Counted from the first letter of the stretch, positions 32,775 to 45,095 are shown. The stretch: 64,000 bases of DNA from Hyposmocoma kahamanoa (GCF_003589595.1 NW_020656077.1:9753019-9817018), one strand, 5' to 3'. A program made the numbers and translations. Notes: a model not told the origin generated them from the letters alone.

Positions 32775-35700
32775 AAAAACTAAAGCTGATTCAACTATTT
32801 GCATTTTTCATAGCGTTTAGTAGTACCATGGGCCAATAAACTCGAGAAGACTGCTAATCGCGGTACAAGACATCAAAGTCGAGTATTTATTACCTACTGG
32901 TGCACTAGACATCGCGACGAGCACCAAATACCAATTTTCGTAACTATTGACAAGCAGCACTTTTTCCAGCTACTCAAATTTCTAGTGATAACAAACAAAT
33001 CAACTATAGTCCATTTGTTTAGGTACTTAACTAAATGTAAACAATCATGACACTTACATCTTTTTATAGAAACACATGCTTTACAAATCAATAGGTATAA
33101 AAATAGGCATGCAATTTATATATTTGTATTTTGTATTTGAAGGTAAGTAAAAATAATTATTTAAATGTACATATATGTCGGCGTATTCGAAAAATAGGTT
33201 AGTGCTGTCACATGTAATCGATGGTCGTTATTAAAACGATTCTAGCGCTACCTAGCATCAACAGTAGAACGAACACCAAGCACTGGGGAGGCGGCTACCT
33301 TGAGTGGGTTGTCATCCTTGGATCTTGGTGCCGTGCGCACGCACCCACGTGTTTGGTGGACGATATTTTTGAATCTATAACCCTATAACATGTATTTTAT
33401 GGAGATACCCTCTGCTCTTACAATAATACACGCCTAGCGAGAAAGAAATAATGGAAATCCACTGTGATAGCAGCACGAGTGCCTTCATATATGTCGTTAC
33501 ATAGACATCTCAAGAATGTTTACAATTAGAAACGGCTATTTTTTTATTTTGTTTAGGTTTAGCTCCATCTATACTCATATTAAGAAGCGTTAAGTTACAA
33601 ACTAGACTGTAACGCATAATGCCATCTATCGACAAAGTTTAAAAAATAATTTTAGCTCAAAAGCGATATTTGAATAATATTACAAGAAAAAAAAACATTT
33701 CTTATATTTCATATTACAGAGAAATTAATTGATATCCATGGCCATTCAAATAACTTTAACTTCCAAGCTCCATCAGCGCCATCTTAGTATAACGGAATTT
33801 TGACCTTTTTCAGAGTTACGAGCTGTATTAGGGAGACTAGCGGTTCCTTTTGAATTATTGTTCCATGGTAGTCCATAATGTATGCAAAAATGTCATGCAG
33901 ACAAAACAGATAGTCGTAGATAGTCAAGAGTAAATGCAGCTGACGAGAGTATGTATCTTTTACAAAGATTGTACCTTGTTTAAAATTCTAAGCTACGGAA
34001 AATACAAAACAAACCTGAGCTTTCTTTGCACTAATTAGTTGATACCGTGTTGGATCAGTTCTATAAACAGCTTTTATAAATATACTTTCTTTGTCCAGTC
34101 TCTATCACTAATTAATTTTATTTATTTATTTATTTGGAACATCAACAGATTGGATATAATTGTAACTCTCTAAGTTGTAACTTTTTCATTGAAAAAAAAC
34201 TGACTTCAAAAGCTTGACTTATCTATTTTTTTCGGTGTCATCAGATCCCGACTTCTTGGTGACAATGGGGCTGTTACAGACTCCTTTGTACATTTTATAC
34301 TTTTTTCTGGTTGTCATGATGACGGTGATTTGTGTGAAGTGAAAAGTCAACTGTTATTTGCGAAATAAAAAAAAAATTAGTAATTTGTGATAGCCGGAAC
34401 GATAACGATAACGAACCCGGAACGGCACCAGAGACCATCACGAGAGTGCACTCTTTCAAACAAAAAAAGAATTTTCAAATCGGTTCACAATTGACGGAGA
34501 AATCGTAAAACATATATACAGGCGAACGCATAACTTCCTCCTTTTTTTAACTCGGTTATAAATAAGATGAAAAGACCAAATTTGGTAAGACACGGTTCTT
34601 TACAAAACAACCGCGATGAGATTGCAATGTTCGAACATTGCCTCGAGGTTACTTCATCAAAGAAGACGTGCGAAATATGAAGAATCATCTGTCAACTGCG
34701 AACATAGTAATAAAATAAAGCAAAACCACGAAAAATATCATAAGTCAAAAAGTATGCCGATTCTTTAGCACTTTTGACAGTGCTTTGGCATAGGTTCAGC
34801 ACTCATTAAACAGTTAAAAATAAATATAAACGTTATCAGAGTTTTGAAAAGAACCCAAAACATTTCCTGCGTCCTATCTTCATGTAAGTTATCTAAAAAT
34901 AATTAAGAATAAATAGGTATCCAAGGAAAGAGATGGATGTATGTTATATAACGATACGAGTTAAATATTTAGAGCAAATAAAAACAATATAGTACAACCT
35001 ACCTGACCTGAAATACGCGTCATATTATTCAAAAGTTTGTCACGACGAATGAACATAATGATAATGAGATGAAAATAAACGTAAAACAATTCAAATCTAA
35101 AATATGAAAAAGCTACCACCTTATCGTTCACTGAATGAAACGATCTCCGGCTCTAATAAAAAATACGCCACGATCGCAATGTATCACACACTGTTACGTG
35201 TTTATTATAGAATTTAATGACAGTGTGTTTTTCTTATGAAAACCAAATACTCAACGTTTTCATATTTTGGCAATCTTGATTATACGTTTCCCCTTCTGGA
35301 TTCGCTCTGGGCCTAAGTGTCGTTTTTATTTTGACTTTCAATTATTTTGTGAAATCTAGTTTAAAGTGGAATAGGATAGTGCTATTGTGCCTTAATCGAA
35401 GATTAAAACGCGAAATTATACGAATCTCGAACTAAAATACCCGTATCGGCCCGTTTTAAGGAATCTCGAGTCAATCCAAGCACGCCGCCTCAAATTGCCT
35501 ATCCTCTTTGTGGTGGCCATATTTACAGAAATATAATTAAACGTTTATGTTTTCGGCTGAAGGACTTTGTTTCCATGGCCAGAAATAATTTAAAAAAAAA
35601 AGTTTCCCCTTCTGCGCACCGCGGATTAAAGAGTCCTTAACGTGTTCAATTTCTAAGACTTATGTTATCTATTCTGTCTGTGTATTAAAACTTAATTTAT

Positions 35701-36935
35701 GTTATATATCAGTGCCTCAAACTACTCTAACGCTATACTGCCATCTGGGGGCCTAACATAAACTTTCCAAAAACAATATTATTTCAATTTAAGCTTGAAG
35801 TAAGCTTATTATAATAGTCATGTTCGTACGATGACGATCACTTAAAAATAGGAAAGATATAACTCTATGTGAACTATATAATGCCTTCTCTTTCTTTATT
35901 GATGTTCCAAATCGTCTTATCGTAGTATATCTAATGTGTAAGTACTTAATGTTATTTACATTCAGAGAATTTCGACTGTTAAAAAAAGAAAAGTATGTAA
36001 TAACATAAACAAGCTGAGGCTTGATAGTCACGTTGTGAATTCGGAACTAATAGTCTAGCGTCAACTGGTAGTTTCGTCAAGGAGCACATAGATGGCGCTG
36101 TTATAATTTTACGAAATAAACATCTCATACTTTTATATAACGAAAAATTATTTACTATGTGCTAATAAATAAAAAAATAAACAAAATATTGACGAGATAT
36201 AACGACCATAAATAAATTCAACGTAACTTGTAATCATTATATCCACATAATCATTGTTTCCACTGCATCCCGTGTAACTATTTTTACATTGCACAATTTG
36301 ACATAAGAGCAATATCACTTTAATATTAAAGTCGCGTCATAGTACGAACTGAGCGAATGAATAGTCACAAACCTGCCAATAAAACATCATAGTTTTAACA
36401 TTATAATAACTTACTTTAAGCGCGTTATGGTACGAAAAGTCAATGTAAGGTTAAAGTAACATTGTCATATGAGGTTGTGGTAGGCCACTTGATTGTTTAA
36501 ATTGCCCTATAAGCAACCGGGCAAAAAACCCTAAAACTACAAAAAATAAACATGGCGAAGTGTTCATAGGAGGCATATGGGAGGTATCGAAATTAAGACG
36601 GTTCGGGAATCCAATATGGCCGTTCAATAAGGATAATTTCTAAGTTTTCAAAAGCCACTCGTTATTGAACTACCGACGTCCGTGAAATGCAATCATAGCT
36701 TTTGCAAGCAAATGGTTCAAGGACGTACGAGATATTAAGTGTCCAATTAGTTCGAAACGTAAACAAAACAGAGTATGTATTCAAGTAAAAACAAATTCTA
36801 CGGTGACCTGTTTTTTGTACATGATAAAACTTTTTAATTAGAAGTTTGAAAAAGTTAGCAAAATTGTTTACACAATATTTTTCAAACATACTCCGAAATG
36901 TTCTGTTTTCTTTTGAACAAAACAAAAAACAGTCA
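32775..36935. other. No host gene recognised; one repeat inside
   Basis: Apart from the repeat at 34320-34562, nothing coding or repeated was identified. A less AT-rich patch at about 33240-33360 (with CACCCACGTGTTTGG) might hide an exon, but I see no convincing frame with splice sites. Confidence 0.45.
34320..34562 (-). repeat. ACCGACTT-type repeat variant, copy 2
   Basis: Partner of 14625-14950: GACGGTGATTTGTG, ACGAACCCGGAACGGCA, AGAGTGCACTCTTTCAAAC and CAATTGACGGAGAAAT. Confidence 0.6.
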
Positions 36936-36939
36936 GTTA

Positions 36940-37152
36940 TAAATAGCGCCTAAATTTTCCTTAATGAGCAATTATTTTAATGGTTGCTTTTGCTATTCTT
37001 CAATTCAAGGCGTTTTTCTCTCTCAATACACTTTGAGTAGTGAGAACCGATTTTTATTATCTCCTGTATCAAGTTCTGTGTAGTGGCGAACTAGGGGATA
37101 TTCCAATAAAACTATGCAATTCCACATATTTTTGAGGTAGGTTTTTTTAGTA
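36940..37152 (+). repeat. Lepidopteran ACCGACTTC repeat, 3' part only
   Basis: Matches the right half of 17847-18322: TAAATAGCGCCTAAATTTT, TTCAAGGCGTTTTTCTCTC, GTGGCGAACTAGGGGAT and GAGGTAGGTTTTTTTA. The left half with the ACCGACTTC end is absent. Confidence 0.7.
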
Positions 37153-37189
37153 CTCTGTACTGATTTTTTGTAGTCATGTTAATAATGCG

Positions 37190-37580
37190 GTTGAATGTGT
37201 ATTCATTACTGTATTTTCGTTATCGCTCTTCTCACTAGAACTCATTTTCGCGACAATTTTTGTATTTTACAATATAATATTAAAGTACTTTAGTTTATAT
37301 TACCGCCTTTTTCAGGAAGCGGTACAGGTAGGTAATTTTATTTCTCGCAATTACATACATAGTCCGCTGTTAGTAGATAGATTTAAAAGTGTAGAGCAGC
37401 GGACATGGATTTTTCATACTTTTGCAGGCCTTGACCGGGATGAAGTCGCACGGTCCTTATATGACACATAACATTTCCGAGCTTGTTTGAGAAATAGTAT
37501 ACAATTGCACAGGCCGGGAAGTAAAGTTTCGCCGGATCATCGTTCTCGCCGAGTTATGTATACTTAAATCGAGTTTGTAT
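37190..37580 (+). repeat. Unclassified repeat S, copy 1
   Basis: Shares TTATCGCTCTTCTC.CTAG.ACTCATTTTCG and, further on, AGCGGACA...TTTTCA and GACCGGGA.GAAGTC with 44260-44940 and, in part, 39345-39500. Segment order differs between copies. No ORF. Confidence 0.5.
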
Positions 37581-38215
37581 TATAACAACTTGTAACTTTA
37601 GAGCCGTACCGAAGAACGAAAATACAAGTAAAGATTATATTAGTTTTCATATCCCCGTGTACTCTTCGTTGTAGCCTTTTTAAGTATACGTTTTTACTCG
37701 GATTTATTACACTAAAACATTCTCACAATTATAATTTTCACTTACAGTTACACTTACATACATTACCAAATCTGCACATGCACTTACATATTGAATAGGT
37801 TGCTTTAGATGCACACTTTATTACATTTATTACATTAAAGACAAATTTCCATCGTAGTCGTCTATTAAATCTTTAATTACAAATAAGTTCTAGATTTAGT
37901 ACCTCTCGTTGGTTCTGACTGAAAATCGGCGCCTCAAGGAACAGAGGCATTATGCTGAGTCAACGCTATTTCACTGCTATGACGACAAATGTTTTATTTT
38001 GTATTTATGTTGTGTTCAATCCGTATTTGTATCATACTAGTGAATAAAGTGTTTATCTATCTATCTAAAGGATGTAAAATAGAAAATGTAAAACAACTTT
38101 ATCATGACAAATTTTGCTCCTTTCAACACGGCACGGCTCTAAAGTAGAAATTAATATTACAAGTTGTTATAATGAAAACTATATTTAAGTATATAACTTG
38201 CTATATACTCTGTCA
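37555..38215. mobile_element. Element with long inverted ends (about 660 bp)
   Basis: The left end (about 37555-37612) has TTATAACAACTTGTAA and TTTAGAGCCGT, and the right end (about 38118-38215) has their inverse with a short insertion. The centre contains another retroelement tail (37900-38070). No transposase is visible. Target duplications were not established. Confidence 0.5.
37900..38070 (+). repeat. LINE or SINE 3' tail with (ATCT)n
   Basis: GAAAATCGGCGCC..., then GTGAATAAAGTGTTTATCTATCTATC: a polyadenylation-like signal followed by a short tetranucleotide tail, the usual 3' end of a lepidopteran LINE/SINE. A relative lies at 41340-41640 (GAAAATCAGCGTC). Confidence 0.55.
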
Positions 38216-38344
38216 AGGTCCATGTGGTTCTATTATTTACTTGTAACAATTGTATTTATACCATGGTTGCAGTAAATTATGCTAGTATTCTATTTTAATC
38301 TAAAAATATTTGTCTAATTTCCTTGTATTCGTAGGGAAAAATCT

Positions 38345-39030
38345 CCTTTCACTTCAATAGCTCGGGGAGGCTTTCTTTCTCATTAGAAATCTGCGCGCAA
38401 AACATTGACTTACAACTAAATGGACGACGGGTCTAATACAAAAACCACGAAAAAAATGTCCCAAGTCAACCTATTTAAACGTAGTGACATGTAAAGGAAT
38501 ATGAAAAAGCTAAAATGTCATCACAGTACTGTCTAATTTTGCTTGCTTCGCTGTCAGTCGAACAAACGAATACTAGAGCGTGAATGACGCTCTGTATACG
38601 ATTTTAACGCCCTATAAGTTCGGACACTTTTTAGCGCGGACCCGACGTCCATGTAATTGTAAGTCAATGGCGCAAAAGCGTTTTTTGCACGCTAGCGTGG
38701 AAAAGGTTTCTTAAATTCGAACTTGACGATGGAATGTGGTGAATAAAAATTGATGAAGTGTAAATTCGGAACGCATCCGAAATTAAACTTTTTCTTTTAA
38801 TTAAAAAACTGATGTTTTATAGTTCAACTGTACTCGTAAAACCAAGGAAAAGAAAATGGCGGGTTTTAATAGTTACATTTTTTACACGATTTAATTTTTA
38901 GTTTATGTATATTACGTTGTGCGTTTCTTGATTATTTATTACCATTAAGCAGATAGCTCTGAAGCCAATGCTTTATAAAAAAATAAATAAAATAATAGTT
39001 CAACTGTTTTTCTTTCATCTACTATTTCCT
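38345..39030 (+). repeat. Unclassified repeat R, copy 2 (interrupted)
   Basis: AGGCTTTCTTTCTCATTAG and AAATCTGCGCGCAAAA are followed by the MITE at 38403-38669, then GCGCAAAAGCG and the rest of R, including AGTTCAACTGT. Matches the inverse of 53190-53795. Confidence 0.6.
38403..38669 (-). mobile_element. 228-bp MITE family, copy 4 (267-bp long variant)
   Basis: Terminal CATTGACTTACAA and its inverse, with GCGCAAAA duplicated (38395-38402 and 38670-38677). It shares the longer interior with copy 1. Inserted in repeat R. Confidence 0.92.
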
Positions 39031-39085
39031 CAATTTGCCTCACTTAGCGTGTGCAGGCTAGGTTTCTATGCGTTATTATTCTAAG
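39031..39085 (-). repeat. Solo end of the P-like element family
   Basis: The inverse of the first 55 bases of 32287-32664, ending at the terminal CTTAG inverse (TTATTATTCTAAG at 39073-39085). The other end and any duplication are missing. Confidence 0.75.
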
Positions 39086-39344
39086 TTTGCAGCCTAGTAT
39101 AAGAAATAACTATTGTAAGATTCGGTGAAAACAGTAGCCAGTGGCCAGATTCCGACCTGAACGCCGCTTCCAAATAATATTTTATTACAATACCAAAGAA
39201 AATAGAAAGTTTTTTCATGTAGATAGATTCAGTAAGGACGTTTTTAGCACGTTTTTTTTAAATACATAAAATTAGCATCCGCATCAGCATCCGCTGATGT
39301 GTACAAAAACTGGCATCGACAGCCCTGGTTAGTAGTTCTAAAAG

Positions 39345-39500
39345 TTTGAAGCAGCGGACAGAAACGGACTTCCATACGTACTTTCCTGGCCTAGGCCGTA
39401 AAGAGTTGCATGGTCCATAAACGACGAACTGTGTGTTTTTCCTGAACGTAATTACAATTTTGATTTCCGAACATGTTTGAGAGCACGTAATTAAACTTCG
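39345..39500 (+). repeat. Unclassified repeat S, copy 2 (partial)
   Basis: AAGCAGCGGACAGAAACGGA, CCTAGGCCGTAAAGAGT and CCGAACATGTTTGAGA correspond to phrases in the copies at 37.2 and 44.3 kb. Confidence 0.45.
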
Positions 39501-39657
39501 AGCTCAAATGCACATCACTGCCATAAGTCCATAAACAAGTGTCCATTACGTGTATTAAAATTATTCCAAATACATTCGGCATCACGGAATCTTGAATAAA
39601 AAATTTTAAGTGTTTCTAATAAGTATTTGTCATGAAGGTATGTAGTTAATTTGAAAA

Positions 39658-39885
39658 CATTGACTTACAAATAAATGGACGACGGGTCTAATACAAAAAC
39701 CACGAAAAAAATGTCCCAAGTCAACCTATTCGAAATTTAAATTGTTATGTCATCGCAGTATCGCGCTGTCCGTAGAACAAATGAAGACTAAAGCGGAGTG
39801 TCGCGCTCTGTATACGATTTTAGCGCCTTACAAGTGCGGACACTTTTTAGCGCGGACCCGACGTCCATACAATTGTAAGTCAATG
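39658..39885 (-). mobile_element. 228-bp MITE family, copy 5
   Basis: Exactly 228 bp with TTTGAAAA duplicated (39650-39657 and 39886-39893). Very close to copies 2, 3 and the halves of copy 6. Confidence 0.93.
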
Positions 39886-40064
39886 TTTGAAAAGGGCAAT
39901 TCATTATTTCATTTATTCATTTTGAATGCACTGTCACGCAATTTTTAAGTTATAGTTGAGTCGGGTCATTTGGGCGACAAGGTTGTGGTATAAAAGTTTA
40001 TATGCTTTGAAAAGTGTAATGTTAAAATACTGACGTATTGTGTTTTTGAGGTTTTAATAGTTGC

Positions 40065-40503
40065 ACAGGGCATAAATTTAATCGACCAAGGGCTGTCACA
40101 ACGTGAAGTGTCTATCATACTAAACGTGACACGTTCTTCAATGCAGTATGCCTTAAAACGATACAAGACAGGCCACTGTACTGGCAGTGGTGATGTTAGA
40201 TACACCTCGGCCCGGAATGACCGTTTCATTGTTCTGGAAACTTTGAGAAACCTTACCGCTGTAGAAATCCGCAATCGGCTTCAAAATCGCGAGACAAGTA
40301 TATGTTAGCGAGTGTACCGTGAGAAGACGTGTAGAAGAAGTTAATTTCAAAGCTAGTAAGCCAGCAAGAGATCCAGAACTGCTCAGACAGCCCCGAGTAG
40401 CCCGACTTCGGTTTGCACGGGATCATGCTAAGTGGACACATGAGCAATGTGCTAGAGTTCCGTTTACAGATGAATGCAGAATAGCTTTACAAGGAGATAA
40501 TTA
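40065..40503 (+). pseudogene. Tc1-like transposase fragment
   Basis: INLIDQGLSQREVSIILNVT and RSSMQYALKRYKTG give the N-terminal helix-turn-helix. After a break near 40306 the frame changes to RRRVEEVNFKASKPARDP and, further on, ARDHAKWTHEQCARVPFTDE, where FTDE holds the first catalytic aspartate. It stops there, so the two later catalytic residues are missing. No inverted ends were recognised. Confidence 0.75.
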
Positions 40504-40584
40504 GATTCTTTTTAAATTTTTAATTAACGTGTTAGGACATTAAGCGCCCAGTTTAAGGACACGACGTGAAAGTCCGCCCAGTTG

Positions 40585-40745
40585 CCGCGCTTACACGTAC
40601 ATCACGTACAAGCCAGACTCGCTCGCACGCCCGGGATGCTCATTTACGTTAAAACGTAAATGCTAAATAAATAAAGCGTATTTTGCCATGACAGTTAGAT
40701 GTACGCGGTCTCCGCGCGGTGTCGAATAAACGCGCCGTAACGGAT
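40585..40745 (+). repeat. GC-rich repeat G, copy 1
   Basis: AGCCAGACTCGCTCGCACGC, GTTAAAACGTAAA and TTTGCCATGACAGT occur here and, inverted, at 61310-61555. It includes GCGGTCTCCGCGC. No ORF; identity unknown. Confidence 0.55.
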
Positions 40746-41339
40746 TCACATTTTAAATTCAACGCTGTACCCAAATCACAGGATGAGAGTGTCAAAACGT
40801 TTGAAAATAATTGTTAAATGAAAAAAAAAATCAGTGCGGAGAGATGTAGTGGTTATGAATGCAATGCTTACCCTGATGGTGTTAAATAGTAGAGCAGGAA
40901 GCACAACACAGCGCATTGTACTTGGGCGCTGGCCATTATACGGCTGCAACGAAAAAAAATACAAGTTAATAAAAATTGTTCACACTCTCTTGTAGATTCA
41001 AACATACCAATAACGCGTACTCTTAGAGTGATTACACACGGCGACTTGTAGCGGTGACGCAAACGCGCCAATGATTCGATACAATCGCCTTTAAATTCAC
41101 ACAAATCTGACTGACTGAACGTGACACAAATATCGCAATCGATATCTTTTCAAACTCCCATTTTTGTATGTTGTAAATAATAGACATTACATTGCATATG
41201 CTTATCACTGCATATATGTATCAAATGAATTATTTAAGTATTTTATAAATATAAGAGAACACACCATACTACATTACAGAAATATATACGTAATTTATTT
41301 TAGTTTAAACGCGACACACACGTCCGGTACTCACTCGGT

Positions 41340-41640
41340 TTTAGGGTCCACTGAAAATCAGCGTCACAGCCTTGTCCCGGCGGTGACATTAGCTGAGTGG
41401 ATCCTGTTACATACGCCACAGCCGCACACATGACATCTACTTAGTACAACAATAGTGTTGACCAGCTTTGTGGTCGCATAATTATTTATTGCTAAGATTT
41501 TATTTTTAATTAATTTTATTTAGTTTTCTTTTTTGTTATTCATTTTCTGTTTGTTTTAATTTAGTTCTTTTTTATTTTTTTATTTTTTACTGATTTTATT
41601 CTGTTGTGGTGTTATGTAATAAATGTATTCTATTCTATAA
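41340..41640 (+). repeat. LINE/SINE 3'-end-like repeat
   Basis: GGTCCACTGAAAATCAGCGT, a T-rich region and ATGTAATAAATGTATTCTAT at the end resemble 3' ends of lepidopteran retroelements; compare 37900-38070. Confidence 0.45.
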
Positions 41641-41894
41641 ATTCCATGTGTAGCGATGCAATTGCGCATTTGTTAAAATCGCGCCTTTGTGTAAAGGTAA
41701 ACGATTAGCGAATGCATCGCGTTTGGCATCACTACTAAAGGCCGCCGTGTGTATCCGCTCTTAATATTATTCCTTGTGGTGGCAGGCGCAATGTCGCATG
41801 CCTAACACTTTTAAGTGCTTTGATACAGTAAAAATTTAAACTGAAATACAAGTGCTATACTAAAAGAGATATAAGTGTAGATTATTAAAGACAA

Positions 41895-42140
41895 TAGTCA
41901 ACCGAAGGGCAAAGATGTTTGGGCATCTGATACGACACGACTTTTTATTAGAAGCTATTGTTTATATTATTATATATATTCTATATACAGAAGGAAAAAG
42001 AGGCAGGGGAAAGACTAGACGAAGACATTTAGATGAAATAGGAGAAAAAGGTTATATCAGGATCTCAAAGTTACATGGTCGATAATTATTCCACTGATGA
42101 AGACTGAAATAATAAATTTGTGTTGCGTAAATGGATGGAT
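41895..42140 (+). pseudogene. RTE-type LINE 3' end
   Basis: RRAKMFGHLIRHDFL, then after frame changes GKRGRGKTRRRHLDEIGEK, is the C-terminal signature of RTE-type ORFs. It ends in GGATGGATGGAT, a short repeat tail of the sort found at RTE 3' ends. Confidence 0.65.
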
Positions 42141-42444
42141 GGATATTATACTACTCATCATAGAGCATTTGTCTTTTTGTCTTTAGTGAGTCTTGTTTTT
42201 TCCTCCGTGGATCTGTGGTAATAATACTACAATAACAATGATAATGTTATCCCTATTGTTCTATGCTCAACAGGCGTTATTCCTAATCATCTCCATAGCC
42301 TGAAATTATAAGATTTTAAAGAAGAATTGAGATGAACTTGTAAAACGCTGTAATTTTAAATACATGCCGAATTAAATTTGTATTGAATTGATACACAATT
42401 GTTTTTTGTGAAATTACTCCACTAGTTTGTTATAATTATTAATA

Positions 42445-43718
42445 CGTGTGGTTCACTATAAGTTTCCGAAGTGAATAGGAAATAAATACTATAATGGTCA
42501 GAAATGAATTTATTGTTTCTCAAAATATTCTCCATTAGCGTTAATGTAAGTACATTAACGCTAATTAAATTTCATACGAATGAACCAATTTTGAAACATT
42601 TATGCCACTCCTCCGTGACAATCTCTGAAACATATTATTCGTACTCTTCGACTGCCTTCAGGAGAATCAGCGATCTGGAAATCGTTGACCGCGTAACTGG
42701 TTCTTAATTTTTGGAAAAAAATAAATGTCGCAAGGTGCCAGGTCGGGACTGCACGCAGAATGGCTCATAGGTGAACGTTGTTCATCTTCAAAAGTTCATT
42801 TGTCTGTCTGGCCGAGTGAGAACTGACATTGTCGTGGTGCAAAATGATACGGCGTTTACGGTTATTATAACTTCCAGCAAACAAATGGTCCTGTACCAAT
42901 CACTATTCACGGTACAACGATTCTCCAAAGAAACAGTAGCCACGTCTTTGCACGCGCGCCACTTTGGTTGGTTTCGGCTTATCTTGAAAGACTCATACGC
43001 TCGATTGCTGCTTTGTTTTGGGATCGTAACTATAAATCCATGTTTCGTCACCTGTTACTATGTCCCACACCAAATTTGACTCCCCTTCGTTGAATCTGGT
43101 AAGCATGGCTTTGCACCAAGTGACGCGATCCGTTTTTTGAGCCTCAGTCAAATTGTGTGGGATCCACCGAGAGCACAGCCTTTTCACACCCAAATGTCTG
43201 TGTAGTATGGATTGTATTTGACTAATCCCTATGCCTAAAGATGAAGAGAGAGAAAGAATTTCATGGTATGTCACATGCCTGTCTGTTTTGATCATACGGT
43301 ACACAACATCGATGTTTTTGTTGTTCGCTTCACAGCAGTGCACGGGTGATCATCACGAAATTCGTCACTGAGATTCACACGACCGCGTTTGAATTCTGGA
43401 AACCGGCTATAAATAGTCGTCTTGCATGGTGCTTCATCGTCAAAATCAGTATGAAGCCGAGCGAAGCTCCGCTGAGCTGTTAGATTACACTTAAAGTCGT
43501 AGAAAACATACTACGAAAAGTTTCACGAGTTAAATCCATGGTGATGTAGACGACCAATTTCAAAAATGACACCACAATGTGAAAACAGTGACAAGTGACA
43601 GTCAGATGAAGCAAACTGTATTCTACAGCCAAAGAGCTCCATTTTAAAATGTTGCAATTACTTTTTAAATATTGTTTATGTGAGGGGCCAGTTCCGTAAA
43701 CTTATAGTGCGTCCTATG
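42445..43718 (-). mobile_element. mariner element 2 (1274 bp)
   Basis: TA borders at 42443-42444 and 43719-43720. Inverted ends share CACTATAAGTTT and then a degenerate CGGAA-type stretch, with diverged outer bases. Older and more decayed than element 1, and of a different mariner lineage judging by its ends and protein. Confidence 0.82.
42640..43539 (-). pseudogene. mariner transposase, heavily broken
   Basis: Begins MDLTRETFR at 43539 and passes through RRxxEFKRGRVNLSDEFRDD-like sequence. It then has IPHNLTEAQKTDRVTW and TGDETWIYSYDPKTKQQSSV (first catalytic aspartate), changes frame near 43000, and ends with HSACSPDLAPCD (third catalytic aspartate) near 42750. The second catalytic block is deleted or unreadable. 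Several frame changes show it is long dead. Left limit approximate. Confidence 0.8.
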
Positions 43719-43899
43719 TACAAAGAAACAACTAAAACTAAAACTAAAAAAAACGAACACTTAGAAAAATGCTTATTTGGCATAGCGTCTGGCACGGTTC
43801 GCTAGAAGACGTCTGTTCGAATCCAGCCGATTCCAGACAGAATCGGAACAAACGCTTACTGAACTTACTGAACGCTTTCCCGTGAAAATCGCAATACAT

Positions 43900-43985
43900 T
43901 AATGCACTCATTAGTGGCATTACTTCCATGGACGAACTCATTCACAAGAAGTTCTACTGCTGCTAAAATAAGGCTGCGAATCCAC
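43900..43985 (-). repeat. LINE 3'-region repeat, fragment
   Basis: AACTCATTCACAAGAAGTTCTACTGCTGCTAAA parallels CTCTTTCACAAGG..CACTACAGCTACTAAA of the copies at 13.4 and 22.3 kb (quoted in pieces). Short and diverged. Confidence 0.4.
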
Positions 43986-44259
43986 CCCAAATAAATAAAA
44001 GAAGTCCCGGTGTTTGTGAACACTTTCGGTTTAAACAGAAATGAATTTTTGTTGGGAACGTTTGAAATATCCATTGCAGTTTCACAGAACCGCAGACAGC
44101 GAAAATAACTATCCAATCAATGGAGGAATTTAGTTTTTTATGCAATACAGCTGTACTTGTTCAATCTGAGTGGGTGTTCGGAACCACCGGCCCTCGACTC
44201 GAGTGCAATTGATTATTCATTCTTTGTATTTGTTCTTTGTTCCGTGAATTTATGGGTTT

Positions 44260-44940
44260 TTAAAAAGGGTTTTTGAACAATTTACTCTCTTTTCAAGGGT
44301 GCAGTGAATGTTTGCATTGGAAAGACTGCAATTGTTTTCAAAATATTTTCTTTGATGTGATTATAATTAGTACATTATTGCAGAGGCCGGAAAGTAAGGG
44401 ATTGTTGGATGAGTATGAGTTACAAGGACAAACAATCCCCGTTCCCGCCGAGGTATGTATAGAACTTTTCTCAAACAATGTGATGAAATAATAAAAGACT
44501 AAAGAGAGGAAGATGTGTGTAAAAGTAATATTTGACGTGTTAGGACAATTTTACTAAAAGAAAATTTTATTGTTTTTTTCAGGCACGTTAATAGTAGCCT
44601 GCTGATCTTCAGATCACGTGTTTGTATGTGTATCTATCCTATTATACCATATTTCCGTTATCGCTCTTCTCGCTAGCACTCATTTTCGTGACCAAAATAC
44701 AAAAAGACGAAAAAAATACCAAAACACATTAAATGTTATCATTTCCTTTTTTTTTGTTATTAGATTTTGTTTGTTGATAGCATTGTTATTAGATAGATTT
44801 AAAAGTTTAGAGAAGTGGACAGTAATGGGTTTTCACACTTACTGTGCAGACCTTGGTCGGGAAGAAGTCTCACGGTTTATAAATGACAAATTAATTGAAA
44901 GTAATGCAAACATTTCCGAGTATATTTGAGAAAAACATAT
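44260..44940 (+). repeat. Unclassified repeat S, copy 3
   Basis: Contains AGGCCGG.AAGTAA, TTATCGCTCTTCTCGCTAGC, GACCTTGGTCGGGAAGAAGT and ACATTTCCGAGTATATTTGA, all with counterparts at 37.2-37.6 kb, though in a different order. Confidence 0.5.
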
Positions 44941-44969
44941 TGTTTGATACCATAAAAAGATACGTGACT

Positions 44970-45095
44970 AAGCGATTTCACGCATTAACGTCTGTCACTT
45001 GATGTTATAAAAAAAACTGCATGCAATTGAAACCGACCTCATGCAGCCGAGATCGACTGCATGCAGTTAATGCGTGAAGTCGACATCAAACTGCA
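44970..45095. repeat. Imperfect inverted repeat (hairpin)
   Basis: TTCACGCATTAAC near 44976 pairs with GTTAATGCGTGAA near 45067, and ACTGCATGCA occurs at about 45015 and 45055. About 115 bp in all. Could be a tiny MITE or a chance structure. Confidence 0.45.

Larger units (their letters stand above)
42380..43850. mobile_element. tRNA-derived element E, split by mariner 2
   Basis: The tail TGTTATAATTATTAATA (minus sense) ends exactly at the mariner TA target (42443-42444). After the mariner (43719 onward), TACAAAG and CGAACACTTAGAAAAA continue it, around an A/C-rich insertion. A second, forward head follows (GGCATAGCGTCTGGCACGGT, TGTTCGAATCC at about 43770-43825). Again two heads in inverted arrangement. 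Confidence 0.6.
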
